Origin: Phycisphaerales bacterium
Lineage (GTDB): Bacteria; Planctomycetota; UBA1135; UBA2386
Direction of reading: 5' to 3'
Assembly (NCBI GenBank): GCA_020247305.1
Contig: JADCJE010000045.1
Coordinates: forward strand, 62,001 to 126,000
DNA length: 64,000 nt
Shown: positions 36,429 through 45,780 of the stretch, in pieces
Position numbering within the stretch: the stretch's first letter is position 1
Layout: each line of letters begins with the position of its first letter
Translations under genes and position numbers: made by a program
The notes under the pieces: generated by a model
Database searches by the model: none
What the model was told of the DNA's origin: nothing
What the model saw: only the letters and a program-made list of their open reading frames with translations

Positions 36429-37352
36429 ATGGTTCAGATCAACTTCGCGCTGAAAGAAGTCAATTGCAAGGTCGTCTACTACGGCCCGGGAATGAGTGGC
36501 AAGACCACCAATCTCGAGATCGTCCACCAGAAGGCTCCTGAGGAGAACAAGGGCGACCTGACGTCGATCTCGACCGACGGCGACCGCACGCTGTTCTTCG
36601 ACTTCATGCCGCTCGACCTCGGCAACGTCGCCGGCATGCGCACGAAGTTCCAGCTCTACACGGTGCCCGGCCAGGTCTACTACAACTCGACGCGCAAGCT
36701 GGTGCTGCAGGGCGTCGACGGCGTCATCTTCGTCGCGGACTCGGATCCCGAGAAGATGGACGAGAACCTGGAGAGCTACGCGAACCTCATCGAGAACCTC
36801 GCCGAGTACGGCAAGGACGTCCGCGAGCTGCCGCACGTCATCCAGTACAACAAGCGCGACCTGCCGACGGCGCTGTCGGTCAGCGAGATGGACCGCCAAC
36901 TCAACAAGTTCGGCGTGCCGACGTTCGAGGCCGTGGCTTACACCGGCGAAGGCGTCTTCCCGACGCTGAAGACGCTGGCCGCGATGGTGCTCGAGAGCAT
37001 CGAGAAGATCGACGGCCGCAACCCGCGCCGCGCCGCTCCGGCCGGCAAGCCGGCGGCAGAAGCGGAGCCGGCGCCCGTTGCCGCGCCCGCTGCGCCCGCG
37101 AAGCCCCGTCCGGCGGGTCCCGCCCGGCCCGCTCCGGCGCGCCGCCCGGCAGCCCCCGTCGGCGCCACCGCCACCGCCGCCCGGCCGCGGCCGGCGGCCC
37201 GCCCCGCGCCGCGACCCGCTCCGGCGCCCGTCGCCGCCGCGCCGGCGAAGCCGCAACCGCGCACGTTCGGCGTCGGCGTCGTCGTCACCCTGTCCGTCCT
37301 GCTGCTGATCGCAGCGGCCGGCGTCGCCTACCTCGTCCTCGGCCAACAGTGA
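36429..37352 (+). CDS. MglA-like small GTPase with C-terminal membrane anchor
   Basis: This 307-residue protein begins with a complete MglA-type GTPase domain (about 1-195): P-loop GPGMSGKTT at 19-27, FFDFMPLDLG, TVPGQVYYNSTRKLVLQG and the guanine-binding NKRD at 140-143. MglA itself is about 195 residues and soluble. Here a linker of some 80 residues rich in Pro and Ala follows, ending in one hydrophobic helix at about 281-303, giving a tail-anchored membrane GTPase. It is followed by a roadblock gene whose possible GTG overlaps its stop. A role in polarity, motility or envelope organisation is inferred from MglA systems; none has been shown for this architecture. Confidence 0.9.
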   Translation: MVQINFALKEVNCKVVYYGPGMSGKTTNLEIVHQKAPEENKGDLTSISTDGDRTLFFDFMPLDLGNVAGMRTKFQLYTVPGQVYYNSTRKLVLQGVDGVIFVADSDPEKMDENLESYANLIENLAEYGKDVRELPHVIQYNKRDLPTALSVSEMDRQLNKFGVPTFEAVAYTGEGVFPTLKTLAAMVLESIEKIDGRNPRRAAPAGKPAAEAEPAPVAAPAAPAKPRPAGPARPAPARRPAAPVGATATAARPRPAARPAPRPAPAPVAAAPAKPQPRTFGVGVVVTLSVLLLIAAAGVAYLVLGQQ

Positions 37353-37366
37353 GCGGAGTCCGTCCC

Positions 37367-37885
37367 ATGCCCGATTCCAAGCGCATCTCGCAGAACGAAC
37401 GCCTCCGCCAGGACCGGTTGACCTTCTACAAGGAAGACGTCGACCAGATCGACAAGTTGCTGGCCGAGTTCCTCCGTCTGTCCGGCGCGAAGTGCGCGCT
37501 GCTGATCGACAAGGAGGGCCACCTCGTGACCAAGTGCGGCGAACTCCGCACGATCGACATCGACACCATCTCGGCGCTCGTCGCCGGCTCCTTCGCCGCG
37601 ACCAAGGAGATGGCCCGCCTGCTCGGCGAGGACGAGTTCACCGCGATGTTCCACCAGGGCGAGCGCGACAACATCCAGCTGTCGCTCGTCGGCGATCGCA
37701 CGCTGCTGACCATCCTGTTCGACGACCGCACCACGGTCGGCATGGTGCGTCTGTACGCGGGCGAGACGGCGAAGAAGCTCGCCGAGATCTACACCAAGGT
37801 CGTGCAACGCCCCGAAGGCGACAGCGGCCTCGGTGACAAGTACGGCAGCGAGGCGTCGAAGACGCTCGACAAGCTGTTCGACTGA
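37367..37885 (+). CDS. Roadblock/LC7-domain protein
   Basis: This 172-residue protein has a central roadblock domain (LSGAKCALLIDKEGHLVTKCG, split here as ALLIDKEGHLVTKCG, then SALVAGSFAATKEMARLLGE and IQLSLVGDRTLLTILFDD). A basic N-terminal helix of about 30 residues precedes it (KRISQNERLRQDRLTFYKED). I prefer the ATG at 37367, which has GCGGAG 8 bases upstream, over the GTG at 37349 that overlaps the GTPase stop. As the last gene of the PATAN operon it is probably a regulator or binding partner of the tail-anchored GTPase. Confidence 0.87.
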   Translation: MPDSKRISQNERLRQDRLTFYKEDVDQIDKLLAEFLRLSGAKCALLIDKEGHLVTKCGELRTIDIDTISALVAGSFAATKEMARLLGEDEFTAMFHQGERDNIQLSLVGDRTLLTILFDDRTTVGMVRLYAGETAKKLAEIYTKVVQRPEGDSGLGDKYGSEASKTLDKLFD

Positions 37886-37919
37886 CGTCAGCGGCGGTCG
37901 CCGCGACGGCGACCGCCCG

Positions 37920-39980
37920 TCAGTGCAGGCGCTGGCCCGGCTTTGCGCCGCTGTCCGGCGACAGCAGGTAGACCTCGCCGTCGGTGCCGGCGGCGATCAC
38001 CATGCCCTCGCTCATGCCGAACTTCATCTTGCGCGGCGCGAGGTTGGCGACCATCACGACCAGCCGGCCGACGAGCTTGTCCGGCTCGTAGGCGCCCTTG
38101 ATGCCGGCGAAGACGTTGCGCGTCACGCCGCCGCCGAGCGAAAGCGTCAGCCGCAGCAGCTTCTTCGCCTCCGGGACCGCCTCGGCGGCGAGCACCTCGG
38201 CGATGCGCAGGTCGACCTTCTGGAAGTCGTCGATCGTGATCGCGCCGGCGAGCGGCTCCTTGGCGAGCGCGGTGTCGCCGCCGGCGGGGGTGGCAGGCGC
38301 CGGGGTGGGCGCCTGGGCGGTCGACGGGGTCGGCGTGGCGGCGGGAGCGGACGGTTCGGGCGTGAACATGGCTTGTGCCTTCTCGGCCTCGACGCGGGCC
38401 ATCATGTGTTCGAACTTCGCGACGCGGACGCCGACGAGCGGCGTGGCGACGGCGGCCCAGGCGTCGCACGGGCTGCCGAGCAGCGCGCCCGCCTTGGCGG
38501 CGAGCCCCGGCAGCACGGGCTGGAGGTAGACGGCGATCTGGCGGAACAGGTTGAGCACGACCGTGCAGACGTCCTGCAGTTCGGCCGCGCGCGCCGGGTC
38601 CTTCTTGATGGTCCACGGCGCCTTCTTCTCGACGTACTCGTTGGCCGCGTCGGCGAGCGTCATCACGAGCCGCATCGCCTCGCGGAAGTCGCACGCCTCG
38701 TACGCGGCGGCGATCGCTTCGCTGGCGGCGGCGGCGCGCTCGAACAGGCCGCCGTCGTCCGGGTAGCGCGCCGACAGGCCGGTCGTCTCGACGAAGCGCG
38801 CCGAGCGGCTGGCGAGGTTGACCACGCGGCCGACGAGGTCGCTGTTGACCTTGCCGACGAACTCGTCGACCTGGAAGTCGAGGTCGTCGATCTTGCCGCT
38901 CAGCTTGCTGGCGTAGTAGTAGCGCAGCCACTCGGGGTCGAGGAACTGCAGGTAGCGCGCGGCAGTGACGAAGGTGCCCTTCGACTTGGACATCTTCTCG
39001 CCGTTGACGCGCAGGAAGCCGTGGATCTGCACGCGGCGTGGCAGCTGGTAACCGCCGACGTGCAGCAGCGCCGGCCAGAACAGCGTGTGGAAGTAGGTGA
39101 TGTCCTTGCCGAGGAAGTGCACGATCTCGCACCGCGGATCGCGCCACCACGCGTCGAGCGACCGGCCGGTGCGCTCGCACCATTCCATCGTCGCGGCGAT
39201 GTAGCCGACCGGCGCGTCGAACCAGACGTACCAGTACTGGCCCTTCGCGTCGGGGATCTCGAAGCCGAAGTAGGGGGCCGGCCGCGACACGTCCCAGTCC
39301 TGCAGCGGCTTGTCGAGGAAGTGCCCGGCGAGGTAGTTGGCGACCTCGGGCTGCAGTGCGCCGGACGTCTGCGTCCACTGGGTCAGGAAGCCCTGCAGCG
39401 GCTCCAGCCGCACGAACAACTGCGTGCTCGGCCGCAGTTCGGGCGCAGCGCCGGAGTGCGCGCTGCGCGGATTCTTGAGCTCGGTCGCCGGGTAGGTGGC
39501 GCCGCAGGCCTCGCAACTGTCGCCGTACTGGTCCGCGGCGCCGCAGCGCGGGCACGTGCCGACGACGAAGCGGTCGGCGAGGAAGGTCTTCTGCACCGGG
39601 TCGTACAGTCGTTCGACCGAGCGCTCGACGACCATGCCGCGCTCGCGCAGCCGCTGCCAGATGCCGGTGCAGGCCGCGAGGTTGGCCGGGCTGTTGGTCG
39701 AGCCGTAGTGGTCGAACGACATGCCGAAGGCGGCGAAGTCGCGCTGGTGCTGCACCGCCATGTCGGCGACCAAAGCCTCCGGCGAGCGGCCTTCCTTCTG
39801 CGCGCGGATCATGATCGCAGCGCCGTGCGTGTCATCGGCGCACAGGTAGGCGACGTCGTGGCCGCGCAGGCGCTGGAAGCGCGCGAAGATGTCGGTCTGG
39901 ATGTACTCGACGAGGTGGCCGAGGTGGATCGGGCCGTTGGCGTACGGCAGCGCGCTGGTGACCAGGATCTGGCGCTTCAT
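37920..39980 (-). CDS. metG: Methionyl-tRNA synthetase
   Basis: This 686-residue enzyme charges tRNA-Met. The class I HIGH-type motif is HLGH at residues 19-22, the zinc knuckle is [18 protein letters not shown] at about 143-160, and KMSKS occurs at about 329-333 ([11 protein letters not shown]). A Pro/Ala/Thr-rich linker leads to a C-terminal tRNA-binding OB domain ([20 protein letters not shown] and [14 protein letters not shown]), so it is the long, dimer-type form. It is convergent with the roadblock operon, 34 bases away, and divergent from the next gene. Confidence 0.97.
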   Translation of the reverse strand: MKRQILVTSALPYANGPIHLGHLVEYIQTDIFARFQRLRGHDVAYLCADDTHGAAIMIRAQKEGRSPEALVADMAVQHQRDFAAFGMSFDHYGSTNSPANLAACTGIWQRLRERGMVVERSVERLYDPVQKTFLADRFVVGTCPRCGAADQYGDSCEACGATYPATELKNPRSAHSGAAPELRPSTQLFVRLEPLQGFLTQWTQTSGALQPEVANYLAGHFLDKPLQDWDVSRPAPYFGFEIPDAKGQYWYVWFDAPVGYIAATMEWCERTGRSLDAWWRDPRCEIVHFLGKDITYFHTLFWPALLHVGGYQLPRRVQIHGFLRVNGEKMSKSKGTFVTAARYLQFLDPEWLRYYYASKLSGKIDDLDFQVDEFVGKVNSDLVGRVVNLASRSARFVETTGLSARYPDDGGLFERAAAASEAIAAAYEACDFREAMRLVMTLADAANEYVEKKAPWTIKKDPARAAELQDVCTVVLNLFRQIAVYLQPVLPGLAAKAGALLGSPCDAWAAVATPLVGVRVAKFEHMMARVEAEKAQAMFTPEPSAPAATPTPSTAQAPTPAPATPAGGDTALAKEPLAGAITIDDFQKVDLRIAEVLAAEAVPEAKKLLRLTLSLGGGVTRNVFAGIKGAYEPDKLVGRLVVMVANLAPRKMKFGMSEGMVIAAGTDGEVYLLSPDSGAKPGQRLH

Positions 39981-40114
39981 GCGGGCGAGACGCTACCGGC
40001 GCGCCGCCCGCGATCCCACGACCGGTTGCCGGCCACCGGGAGGCACGGCCAGCGCGCGGCCGGTAGCATCGCCCCCGGCGCCGCCGGCCTGACGCCGCCG
40101 CCGCGCACTTCGCC

Positions 40115-41737
40115 ATGCTGCAACGCATCCTCGCCGTCGTCGTCCGCAGCGCCACCGCTGCCGTGGCGCTCACCGTCGCCCTGGTCGCCCAGACACCGCT
40201 CAAGCTGCAAACGGTGGCGAGCGGACTCGTGCGCCCGACGTTCATGGCCTCGCCGCCCGGCGACGCCCAGCGGCTCTTCGTCGCGGAGCAGCCCGGCCGC
40301 ATCCGCATCGTCAAGAACGGCGCGCTGCTGCCGACGCCGTTCCTCGACCTCGCGGCGATGGGCGTCGTCAGCTTCGGCGGCGAACTGGGCCTGCTCGGCT
40401 TCGCGTTCCATCCGTCGTTCGCGAGCAACGGGCAGGTCTTCGTCTCCCATTCGGGCTTCCCGTTCCCGACGGCGATCGTGCGCCGCTTCACCGTCTCGGC
40501 GACCAACCCCGACGTGGCCGATCCGGCCAGCGGCTTCGTGGTGTTGAGCCAGCCGATGCTCTACGGCAACCACAACGGCGGCATGGTCGCCTTCGGCCCC
40601 GACGGCTACCTCTACATCGGCCTCGGTGACGGCGGCAGCACGGCGCCGAGTTGGCCGGACGACCCGCTCAACCACGCCCAACGCGGCGACAGCCTGCTCG
40701 GCAAGCTGCTGCGGCTCGACGTCGACAACCCGCAGCCGCCGCTGCCCTACGGCATCCCGGCGAGCAACCCGTTCGCCGGCCCGGGCCTGCCGCGCGACGA
40801 GATCTGGGCCCTCGGCCTGCGCAACCCGTGGCGCTTCGGCTTCGACCGCGCCACCGGCGACCTCTGGCTGGCGGACGTCGGCGGCATGCGCGAAGAAGTC
40901 GACTTCGTCGCCGCGGGCGATGTCGGCGGCCGCAACTTCGGCTGGTCGTGCATGGCGGGCACGTATTGCAACGCGACGTCGGTGTGCGCGTGCTACGCCC
41001 CGTCGCTGACGCCACCGTTCCACGAGTACACGATCGCGACGTCCTCGCGCGCGATCATCGGCGGCTACGTCTACCGCGGCGCGGCGATCCCCGACCTCGT
41101 CGGCAGCTACTTCTTCGCCGACTTCAACTCCCGCCAACTGTGGTCGCTGCGGCGCGTGCAGGGCGGCGTCGCGCAACTGCAGTCGCGCACCGCCGAACTC
41201 GTCGCGCCGGCGCCCGCGACGCTCGCGGGGGTGCTGTCGTTCGGCGAGGACGCCGCCGGCGAACTGCACCTCGGCGACATGGCGGGCAACGTCTACCGGA
41301 TCGTGCCCGATGGTCCGCTCGTCGCTGGCGTGTCGCCGTTCGGCCTCGGCACGCCGGGTTGCAGCGGCGTGCACGCGCTGTTCGCGCCGACGACGCCTCG
41401 GCTCGGCACGACCGCATTCGGCCTGCGCGCCACCGCCGGGGCGCCCGGGGGCCTCGGCGCCATGGCGTTCGCCGCCGCCGCCGACGCGGTCGGCACGGAC
41501 GTCGGCCTCGGCTGCCGCGTGCATCTCTCCCTGCTGTCGCCGTTGCTGCTGCTGCAGTCGATGGTCGCCGATGCCCAGGGCATCGGCGGCGTCGCGTTCG
41601 CGATCCCCGCAGCGCCGGCGCTGGTCGGCTACACGCTGCACGCGCAGGCGCTGTGGCTGTGGAGCCCTGCCGCCTGCGCGGCTGTGTCCGGCGGCTTCTC
41701 GTCGTCGAACGGCGTGACGATCGTGCTGCAGCCGTGA
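40115..41737 (+). CDS. Secreted PQQ-type sugar (glucose/sorbosone) dehydrogenase-like protein
   Basis: This 540-residue protein has an N-terminal signal sequence (residues 1-25) and then the GSDH beta-propeller: LVRPTFMASPPGDAQRLFVAEQ-type start, ELGLLGFAFHPSFASNG, GNHNGGMVAFGPDGYLYIGLGDGG, EIWALGLRNPWRFGFD and a Cys-rich loop (CMAGTYCNATSVCACY). The family oxidises sugars with PQQ or is of unknown substrate. The last 130 residues are the C-terminal module shared with two other secreted proteins in the window (GTPGCSGVHALFAP, PALVGYTLHAQALWLW). The protein probably functions in the periplasm or outside the cell. Confidence 0.85.
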   Translation: MLQRILAVVVRSATAAVALTVALVAQTPLKLQTVASGLVRPTFMASPPGDAQRLFVAEQPGRIRIVKNGALLPTPFLDLAAMGVVSFGGELGLLGFAFHPSFASNGQVFVSHSGFPFPTAIVRRFTVSATNPDVADPASGFVVLSQPMLYGNHNGGMVAFGPDGYLYIGLGDGGSTAPSWPDDPLNHAQRGDSLLGKLLRLDVDNPQPPLPYGIPASNPFAGPGLPRDEIWALGLRNPWRFGFDRATGDLWLADVGGMREEVDFVAAGDVGGRNFGWSCMAGTYCNATSVCACYAPSLTPPFHEYTIATSSRAIIGGYVYRGAAIPDLVGSYFFADFNSRQLWSLRRVQGGVAQLQSRTAELVAPAPATLAGVLSFGEDAAGELHLGDMAGNVYRIVPDGPLVAGVSPFGLGTPGCSGVHALFAPTTPRLGTTAFGLRATAGAPGGLGAMAFAAAADAVGTDVGLGCRVHLSLLSPLLLLQSMVADAQGIGGVAFAIPAAPALVGYTLHAQALWLWSPAACAAVSGGFSSSNGVTIVLQP

Positions 41738-41763
41738 GCGCCGGCGGCGCCGTCAGGGCGCCG

Positions 41764-42612
41764 TCAAGGATTGCACAGCTGGCAATTGCCGGCGTCGGCG
41801 GTCGCCGCCCCGTCGGGGCGCGGTCGCCGCACGGTCGCGGCGCAGCGGGCGCAGCCGTCGACCAGCGTCTGCACCAGTTCGGTCGGTTCGCCGCACGCCT
41901 CGCACGGCAAGCCGCGCTCGGCGCGCGCGAAGCCGAAGCCGAACCAGCCGCACCCGGGGCAAGGCGTCGCGGCGCGTTCGGCGAGGCGCCCGGCGGCGCG
42001 CGCGATCGCACGCATGCGGGTCGGGTTGCGGTCGGCGCGCATGTCGGCGCTGGCCTCGACGCGGCCGAAGCGCCGCAGCAGGTCCGCCAGCGCGGCGGCG
42101 AGTTCGTCGCGGCTGCCGAGGCCGCGGCGCGTCGCCGTCGGGTCGCCGGCCACGCGCAACACCATCTGGTGGTCGGGGAAGCCGATGCGCGCGCCGAACG
42201 CCTCGGCCGCGGCGAGGTCGCGCACCGGCGCGCCCGCCCAGTTCGTCTCGGCGCCGACGTCCTCGGCCTCGACCTCCAGGCCGCTGCGTGCGTCGACCAG
42301 CAGCAGGAACTCGGCCGCCAGCGGCAGCAGCGGCGCCGCAGGATGCGGCCCGAACGTGCCCTCGCTGGCGATCGCCGCATCGAGCCCCGTCGCCGCCATC
42401 GCGGCGGCGGCCTTGGCGCGGGCGGCGTCACGCGGGCTGCCGCGGCGGGCGACTTCGCCGGTGAAGGTGCCGAAGGCGTCGGTGTCGAAGCCCGCCGGCA
42501 CGACGGCGATGCAGCCAAAGCGCGCCGCGAGCTGCGGTGCGATCGCGCGTTCCTTGCCGTGCATCGTCGCGATGGCGATGCGGCGGCCATGCAGAGGGTG
42601 TTCGGCGGTCAT
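41764..42612 (-). CDS. DUF6671-family protein with C-terminal Cys-rich region
   Basis: This 282-residue protein matches the DUF6671 pattern: GRRIAIATMHGKERAIAPQL at the N-terminus, FDTDAFGTFTGEVARRG, AIASEGTFGPHPAAPLLP and VGAETNWAGAPV. The C-terminal 80 residues contain CPGCGW, CEACGE, CARC and CQLC pairs, which look like two zinc ribbons. The function of the family is unknown. The ATG at 42612 aligns with the domain start; the frame extends to 42666 without support. It is convergent with the dehydrogenase gene upstream and divergent from the acyl-CoA dehydrogenase. Confidence 0.8.
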   Translation of the reverse strand: MTAEHPLHGRRIAIATMHGKERAIAPQLAARFGCIAVVPAGFDTDAFGTFTGEVARRGSPRDAARAKAAAAMAATGLDAAIASEGTFGPHPAAPLLPLAAEFLLLVDARSGLEVEAEDVGAETNWAGAPVRDLAAAEAFGARIGFPDHQMVLRVAGDPTATRRGLGSRDELAAALADLLRRFGRVEASADMRADRNPTRMRAIARAAGRLAERAATPCPGCGWFGFGFARAERGLPCEACGEPTELVQTLVDGCARCAATVRRPRPDGAATADAGNCQLCNP

Positions 42613-42704
42613 CGGTGCGATGGGGGCGGGCCGGAGCAGCGTCGCGGCTCCTTTCCCTGGCGGCAAGGCGCGTCTATCCTCCTCCGCGCCCCGAACTCTC
42701 TGCC

Positions 42705-43874
42705 ATGAGCGATCCCTACAAGGCCCTCGATTTCCTGAACGTCGACGAACTCTACACGGACGAGGAGCGGATGATCCGCGACACCGTCCGAGCCTGGGTC
42801 TCCGACAAGTTCCTGCCGGTCATCGAGGAGCACAACCGCGCCGGCACGTTCCCGATGCACCTCGTGCCGGAGCTCGGCGAACTCGGCGTCTACGGCGCCA
42901 GCCTGACCGGCTACGGCTGCGCCGGCCTGTCGCCGATCGCCAGCGGCCTGATCTGCCAGGAACTGGAGCGCGGCGACTCCGGCCTGCGGTCGTTCGTGTC
43001 GGTGCAGGGCTCGCTGTGCATGTACCCGATCTGGGCCTACGGCACCGAGGAGCAGAAGCAGCGCTACCTGCCGAAGATGGCCGCCGGCCAGCTGATCGGG
43101 TGCTTCGGCCTGACCGAGGCCGACTTCGGCAGCAACCCGGGCGGCATGCTGACCAAGGCCGTGCGCGACGGCGACCACTTCGTGCTCAACGGCAGCAAGT
43201 ACTGGATCACCAACGGCAGCGTCGCCGACGTGGCGATCGTGTGGGCCAAGCTCGACGGCGTCGTGCGCGGCTTCCTGGTCGACAAGGGCACCGAGGGCTT
43301 CCAGGGCAAGGGCATCAAGAACAAGTTCTCGCTGCGCGCCTCGGACACCAGCGAGCTCGTGCTCGAGGACGTGCGCATCCACAAGTCGCAGATGCTGCCG
43401 GGCGTCGAGGGCCTCAAGGGGCCGCTCAACTGCCTGACGCAGGCCCGCTATGGCATCGCCTTCGGCGCGGTCGGCGCGGCGCAGGCCGCCTTCGACGAGG
43501 CGTGCCGCTACAGCCAGATGCGCATCATGTTCGACAAGCCGATCGCGCGCTTCCAGCTGGTGCAGAACAAGCTCGTCTGGATGGCCAACGAGATCACCAA
43601 GGCGCAGCTCATGTGCTGGAAGCTCGGCAAGATGAAGGAAGCCGGCGCGATGCAGCACTTCCACGTGTCGATGGCCAAGCGCAACAGCTGCTGGATGGCG
43701 CTCGAGTGCTGCCGCCTCGGGCGCGACATCCTCGGCGCCAACGGCATCACCGACGAGTACCAGATGATGCGCCACATGTGCAACCTCGAGTCGGTCATCA
43801 CCTACGAGGGCACGCACGACATCCACACGCTGATCATCGGCCGGCAGCTGACCGGCTGCGACGCGATCATGTGA
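42705..43874 (+). CDS. Acyl-CoA dehydrogenase, probable glutaryl-CoA dehydrogenase
   Basis: This 389-residue flavoprotein fits the glutaryl-CoA dehydrogenase branch, which oxidises and decarboxylates glutaryl-CoA to crotonyl-CoA. Landmarks are CFGLTEADFGSNPGGM, YWITNGSVADVAIVWAK, SLRASDTSELVLEDV and the catalytic base E368 in ITYEGTHDIHTLIIGR. The THDIH context is typical of that branch. The start ATG at 42705 lies after a TATCCT promoter-like hexamer. Lys/Trp degradation would be the expected pathway. It is convergent with a membrane-protein gene, and a hairpin spans the short gap. Confidence 0.88.
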   Translation: MSDPYKALDFLNVDELYTDEERMIRDTVRAWVSDKFLPVIEEHNRAGTFPMHLVPELGELGVYGASLTGYGCAGLSPIASGLICQELERGDSGLRSFVSVQGSLCMYPIWAYGTEEQKQRYLPKMAAGQLIGCFGLTEADFGSNPGGMLTKAVRDGDHFVLNGSKYWITNGSVADVAIVWAKLDGVVRGFLVDKGTEGFQGKGIKNKFSLRASDTSELVLEDVRIHKSQMLPGVEGLKGPLNCLTQARYGIAFGAVGAAQAAFDEACRYSQMRIMFDKPIARFQLVQNKLVWMANEITKAQLMCWKLGKMKEAGAMQHFHVSMAKRNSCWMALECCRLGRDILGANGITDEYQMMRHMCNLESVITYEGTHDIHTLIIGRQLTGCDAIM

Positions 43875-43876
43875 TC

Positions 43877-43903
43877 GCCGGCGGCCGGCCTCACGCCGCC
43901 GGC
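43877..43903. terminator. 9-bp hairpin between convergent stops
   Basis: GCCGGCGGC at 43877-43885 pairs perfectly with GCCGCCGGC at 43895-43903 around a 9-base loop. It starts just after the acyl-CoA dehydrogenase stop and covers the stop of the convergent membrane-protein gene. It has no T-tract; a terminator role is inferred from position. Confidence 0.45.
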
Positions 43904-44448
43904 CACAGCCATGCGAACGCCGCGCCGGTGACCACGGCGCAGACGAGGCCGTCGAAGACGAACTTCGCCGTCGTCGTCCACGACACGCCCCTCCAGATCG
44001 AGTCGCTGACCGACGCGAAGGCGTAGGCCGGCGTAGCCGCCGCGGCGGCGACGCGGAACACGTCGGCCGCGCCGGGCGCGCGCGCGAGGCCCGTCAGGTA
44101 CGCCGTGCACGCGCTGGCGACGAGGCAGAACGTGAACCACTGCAGCAGCGCCGGCCCCATGCGCATCGGGCCAGCCGGCCGCACGGTCAGCGTGCCGACC
44201 GGTCCGCGCTGGTACTTCGCCAACATCGCCGGCGTCGCCATGTCCGCCATCGACGACGGGCAGGGGAACATGTACTGGCCGGCGCCGACGCCGTGCCGCC
44301 GCAGCGCGTCGAGCACGCCGTCTTCGTCCGGCAGCTTGCGGTAGTCGCCCTTGTGGATCGGCAGGACCATGTGGATCACGGCGGTTGCGACGAAGACGAG
44401 GACGGCGGCGGCGAGGATCGGCAGCCAGACGTGGGGCAGTGGCGTCAC
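43891..44448 (-). CDS. Conserved multi-pass membrane protein of unknown function
   Basis: This 185-residue protein has a first transmembrane helix (LPILAAAVLVFVATAVIHMVL), a conserved soluble segment (HKGDYRKLPDEDGVLDALRR, then VGAGQYMFPCPSS) and two or three further hydrophobic helices (LLQWFTFCLVASACTAYL and FDGLVCAVVTGAAFAWLW). The family is recognisable by the IHMVLPxHKxDYRKLPDE pattern but has no assigned function. I chose GTG at 44448; an ATG at 44553 would add a Pro/Gly-rich, non-membrane extension. It is divergent from the GT9 gene. Confidence 0.75.
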   Translation of the reverse strand: MTPLPHVWLPILAAAVLVFVATAVIHMVLPIHKGDYRKLPDEDGVLDALRRHGVGAGQYMFPCPSSMADMATPAMLAKYQRGPVGTLTVRPAGPMRMGPALLQWFTFCLVASACTAYLTGLARAPGAADVFRVAAAAATPAYAFASVSDSIWRGVSWTTTAKFVFDGLVCAVVTGAAFAWLWPAA

Positions 44449-44590
44449 GGCGGCAGTGGAGTCCCCTGGACCCGGCGGCGGAAGGCGCGAATCACCTGGG
44501 TCCGGTTCGGTCGGATCTCGCGCCGCGGCGCCGCCGCCGTCGCCGATTCCCATGCGGCGCCGCCGCGCGTCCTGCCGATACTGCCGCACC

Positions 44591-45721
44591 GTGACCGACT
44601 TCGACCTCAAGGCCGACTGCCGCCACGTGCGCTGGGACCGGCCGTGCGCGCCGCACAAGGCGCGCGGCAAGGTCTGCGCGACGTGCGACGAACATGCGCC
44701 GGTCCGCCATCGCGTGCTGGTGGTCAAGCTGGCGGCGACCGGCGACGTGCTGCGCACGACGGCGTTCCTGCCGGCGATCCACGCGCAGTGGCCGCAGGCG
44801 AAGGTCACGTGGCTGACGCGCCGCTCGGCCGCCGGTCTCTTCGACGGCAATGCGCTGGTCGACGAGGTGCTGACGACCGACGACGCGGTGACTGCGGCGC
44901 GGCTCGCGACCGAGGCGTTCGACGTCGTGCTTTGCCCCGACGCCGATCCGGAGGCCGCCGTGCTCGCGACGATGGCCAAGGGCCGCGAACGGCGCGGCTA
45001 CGTGCGCGACGCGCTGGGCGTGATCGTGCCGCTCGGCCCGGGCGCGCAGAGGTGGCTCGCGATGGGCCTGTCCGACGCGCAGAAGAAGGCCAACGCCGAA
45101 ACCTACCAGGCGCTCGTCGCCGACGTGCTCGGCCTGCCGCGCGACGGCGTGCGCGAGCCGATCCTCGTGCCGTCGCGCCGCGACGCCGACGAGGTGCGCG
45201 CGCTCGCCGCGGCGCTGCCGGGCAGCGGCCCGCTGGTCGGGCTCAACACCGGCGCGGGCGGTCGCTGGGCCTACAAGGTCTGGACGCGCGAGCACCAGCG
45301 CACGTTTCTGCGGCTGGCGACCGACGCCGGCCTGCGCGTGCTGCTGCTCGGCGGTCCCGAGGAGGCCCAGACGCACCAGGACCTGCTCGCCGGCAGTGGC
45401 GGCCGGCCGGTGTTCGACGCCGGCAACCGCAACAGCTACGGGCGGTTCGCGGCCTGGATCGACCAGTGCGCCGCGGTCGTCACCAGTGACTCGCTCGCCG
45501 TACACGTCGCCGCGGCGCGCAAGAAGCCGGCGGTCGTGCTGTTCGGCCCGACGTCGGCCGCCGAGATCGAACTCTACGGCCGCGGCGAGAAGCTCGTTCC
45601 CGCCGGCCTCGACTGCCTGTGCTGCTACCTGCCGCGCTGCGACCGTGCGCCGCACTGCCAGGCGCTGATCCAGCCGGCCGACGTGCTCGCCGCCGTGCAG
45701 CGGCAGCTCGCGCGCGGCTGA
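44591..45721 (+). CDS. Glycosyltransferase family 9 protein
   Basis: This 376-residue protein has the GT9 segments LVVKLAATGDVLRTTAFLPAI, LVGLNTGAGGRWAYKVW and VVTSDSLAVHVAAARKKPAVVLFGP. The N-terminus contains a Cys/His motif (DCRHVRWDRPCAPHKA, then CATCDEH) and the C-terminus another Cys cluster (DCLCCYLPRCDRAPHC), which together could bind a metal. It starts with GTG at 44591; an ATG at 44552 is also in frame. It probably adds a heptose-like sugar to LPS or another cell-surface glycan. The sugar-kinase-like gene follows it by 59 bases. Confidence 0.86.
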   Translation: MTDFDLKADCRHVRWDRPCAPHKARGKVCATCDEHAPVRHRVLVVKLAATGDVLRTTAFLPAIHAQWPQAKVTWLTRRSAAGLFDGNALVDEVLTTDDAVTAARLATEAFDVVLCPDADPEAAVLATMAKGRERRGYVRDALGVIVPLGPGAQRWLAMGLSDAQKKANAETYQALVADVLGLPRDGVREPILVPSRRDADEVRALAAALPGSGPLVGLNTGAGGRWAYKVWTREHQRTFLRLATDAGLRVLLLGGPEEAQTHQDLLAGSGGRPVFDAGNRNSYGRFAAWIDQCAAVVTSDSLAVHVAAARKKPAVVLFGPTSAAEIELYGRGEKLVPAGLDCLCCYLPRCDRAPHCQALIQPADVLAAVQRQLARG

Positions 45722-45768
45722 CGGCGCGTCCTGCGCCGCCGCCGCTCGCGCCGGCGCGCGCGGGCGAA

Positions 45769-45774
45769 TAGCCT
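45769..45774 (+). promoter_or_regulatory. -10-like TAGCCT placed for a leaderless transcript
   Basis: TAGCCT ends 6 bases before the GTG at 45781, so a transcript would start at or next to the start codon. No convincing -35 or Shine-Dalgarno is visible. Similar hexamers precede rnpB (TACACT) and the subtilase (CATAAT). Confidence 0.35.
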
Positions 45775-45780
45775 GCGCCC

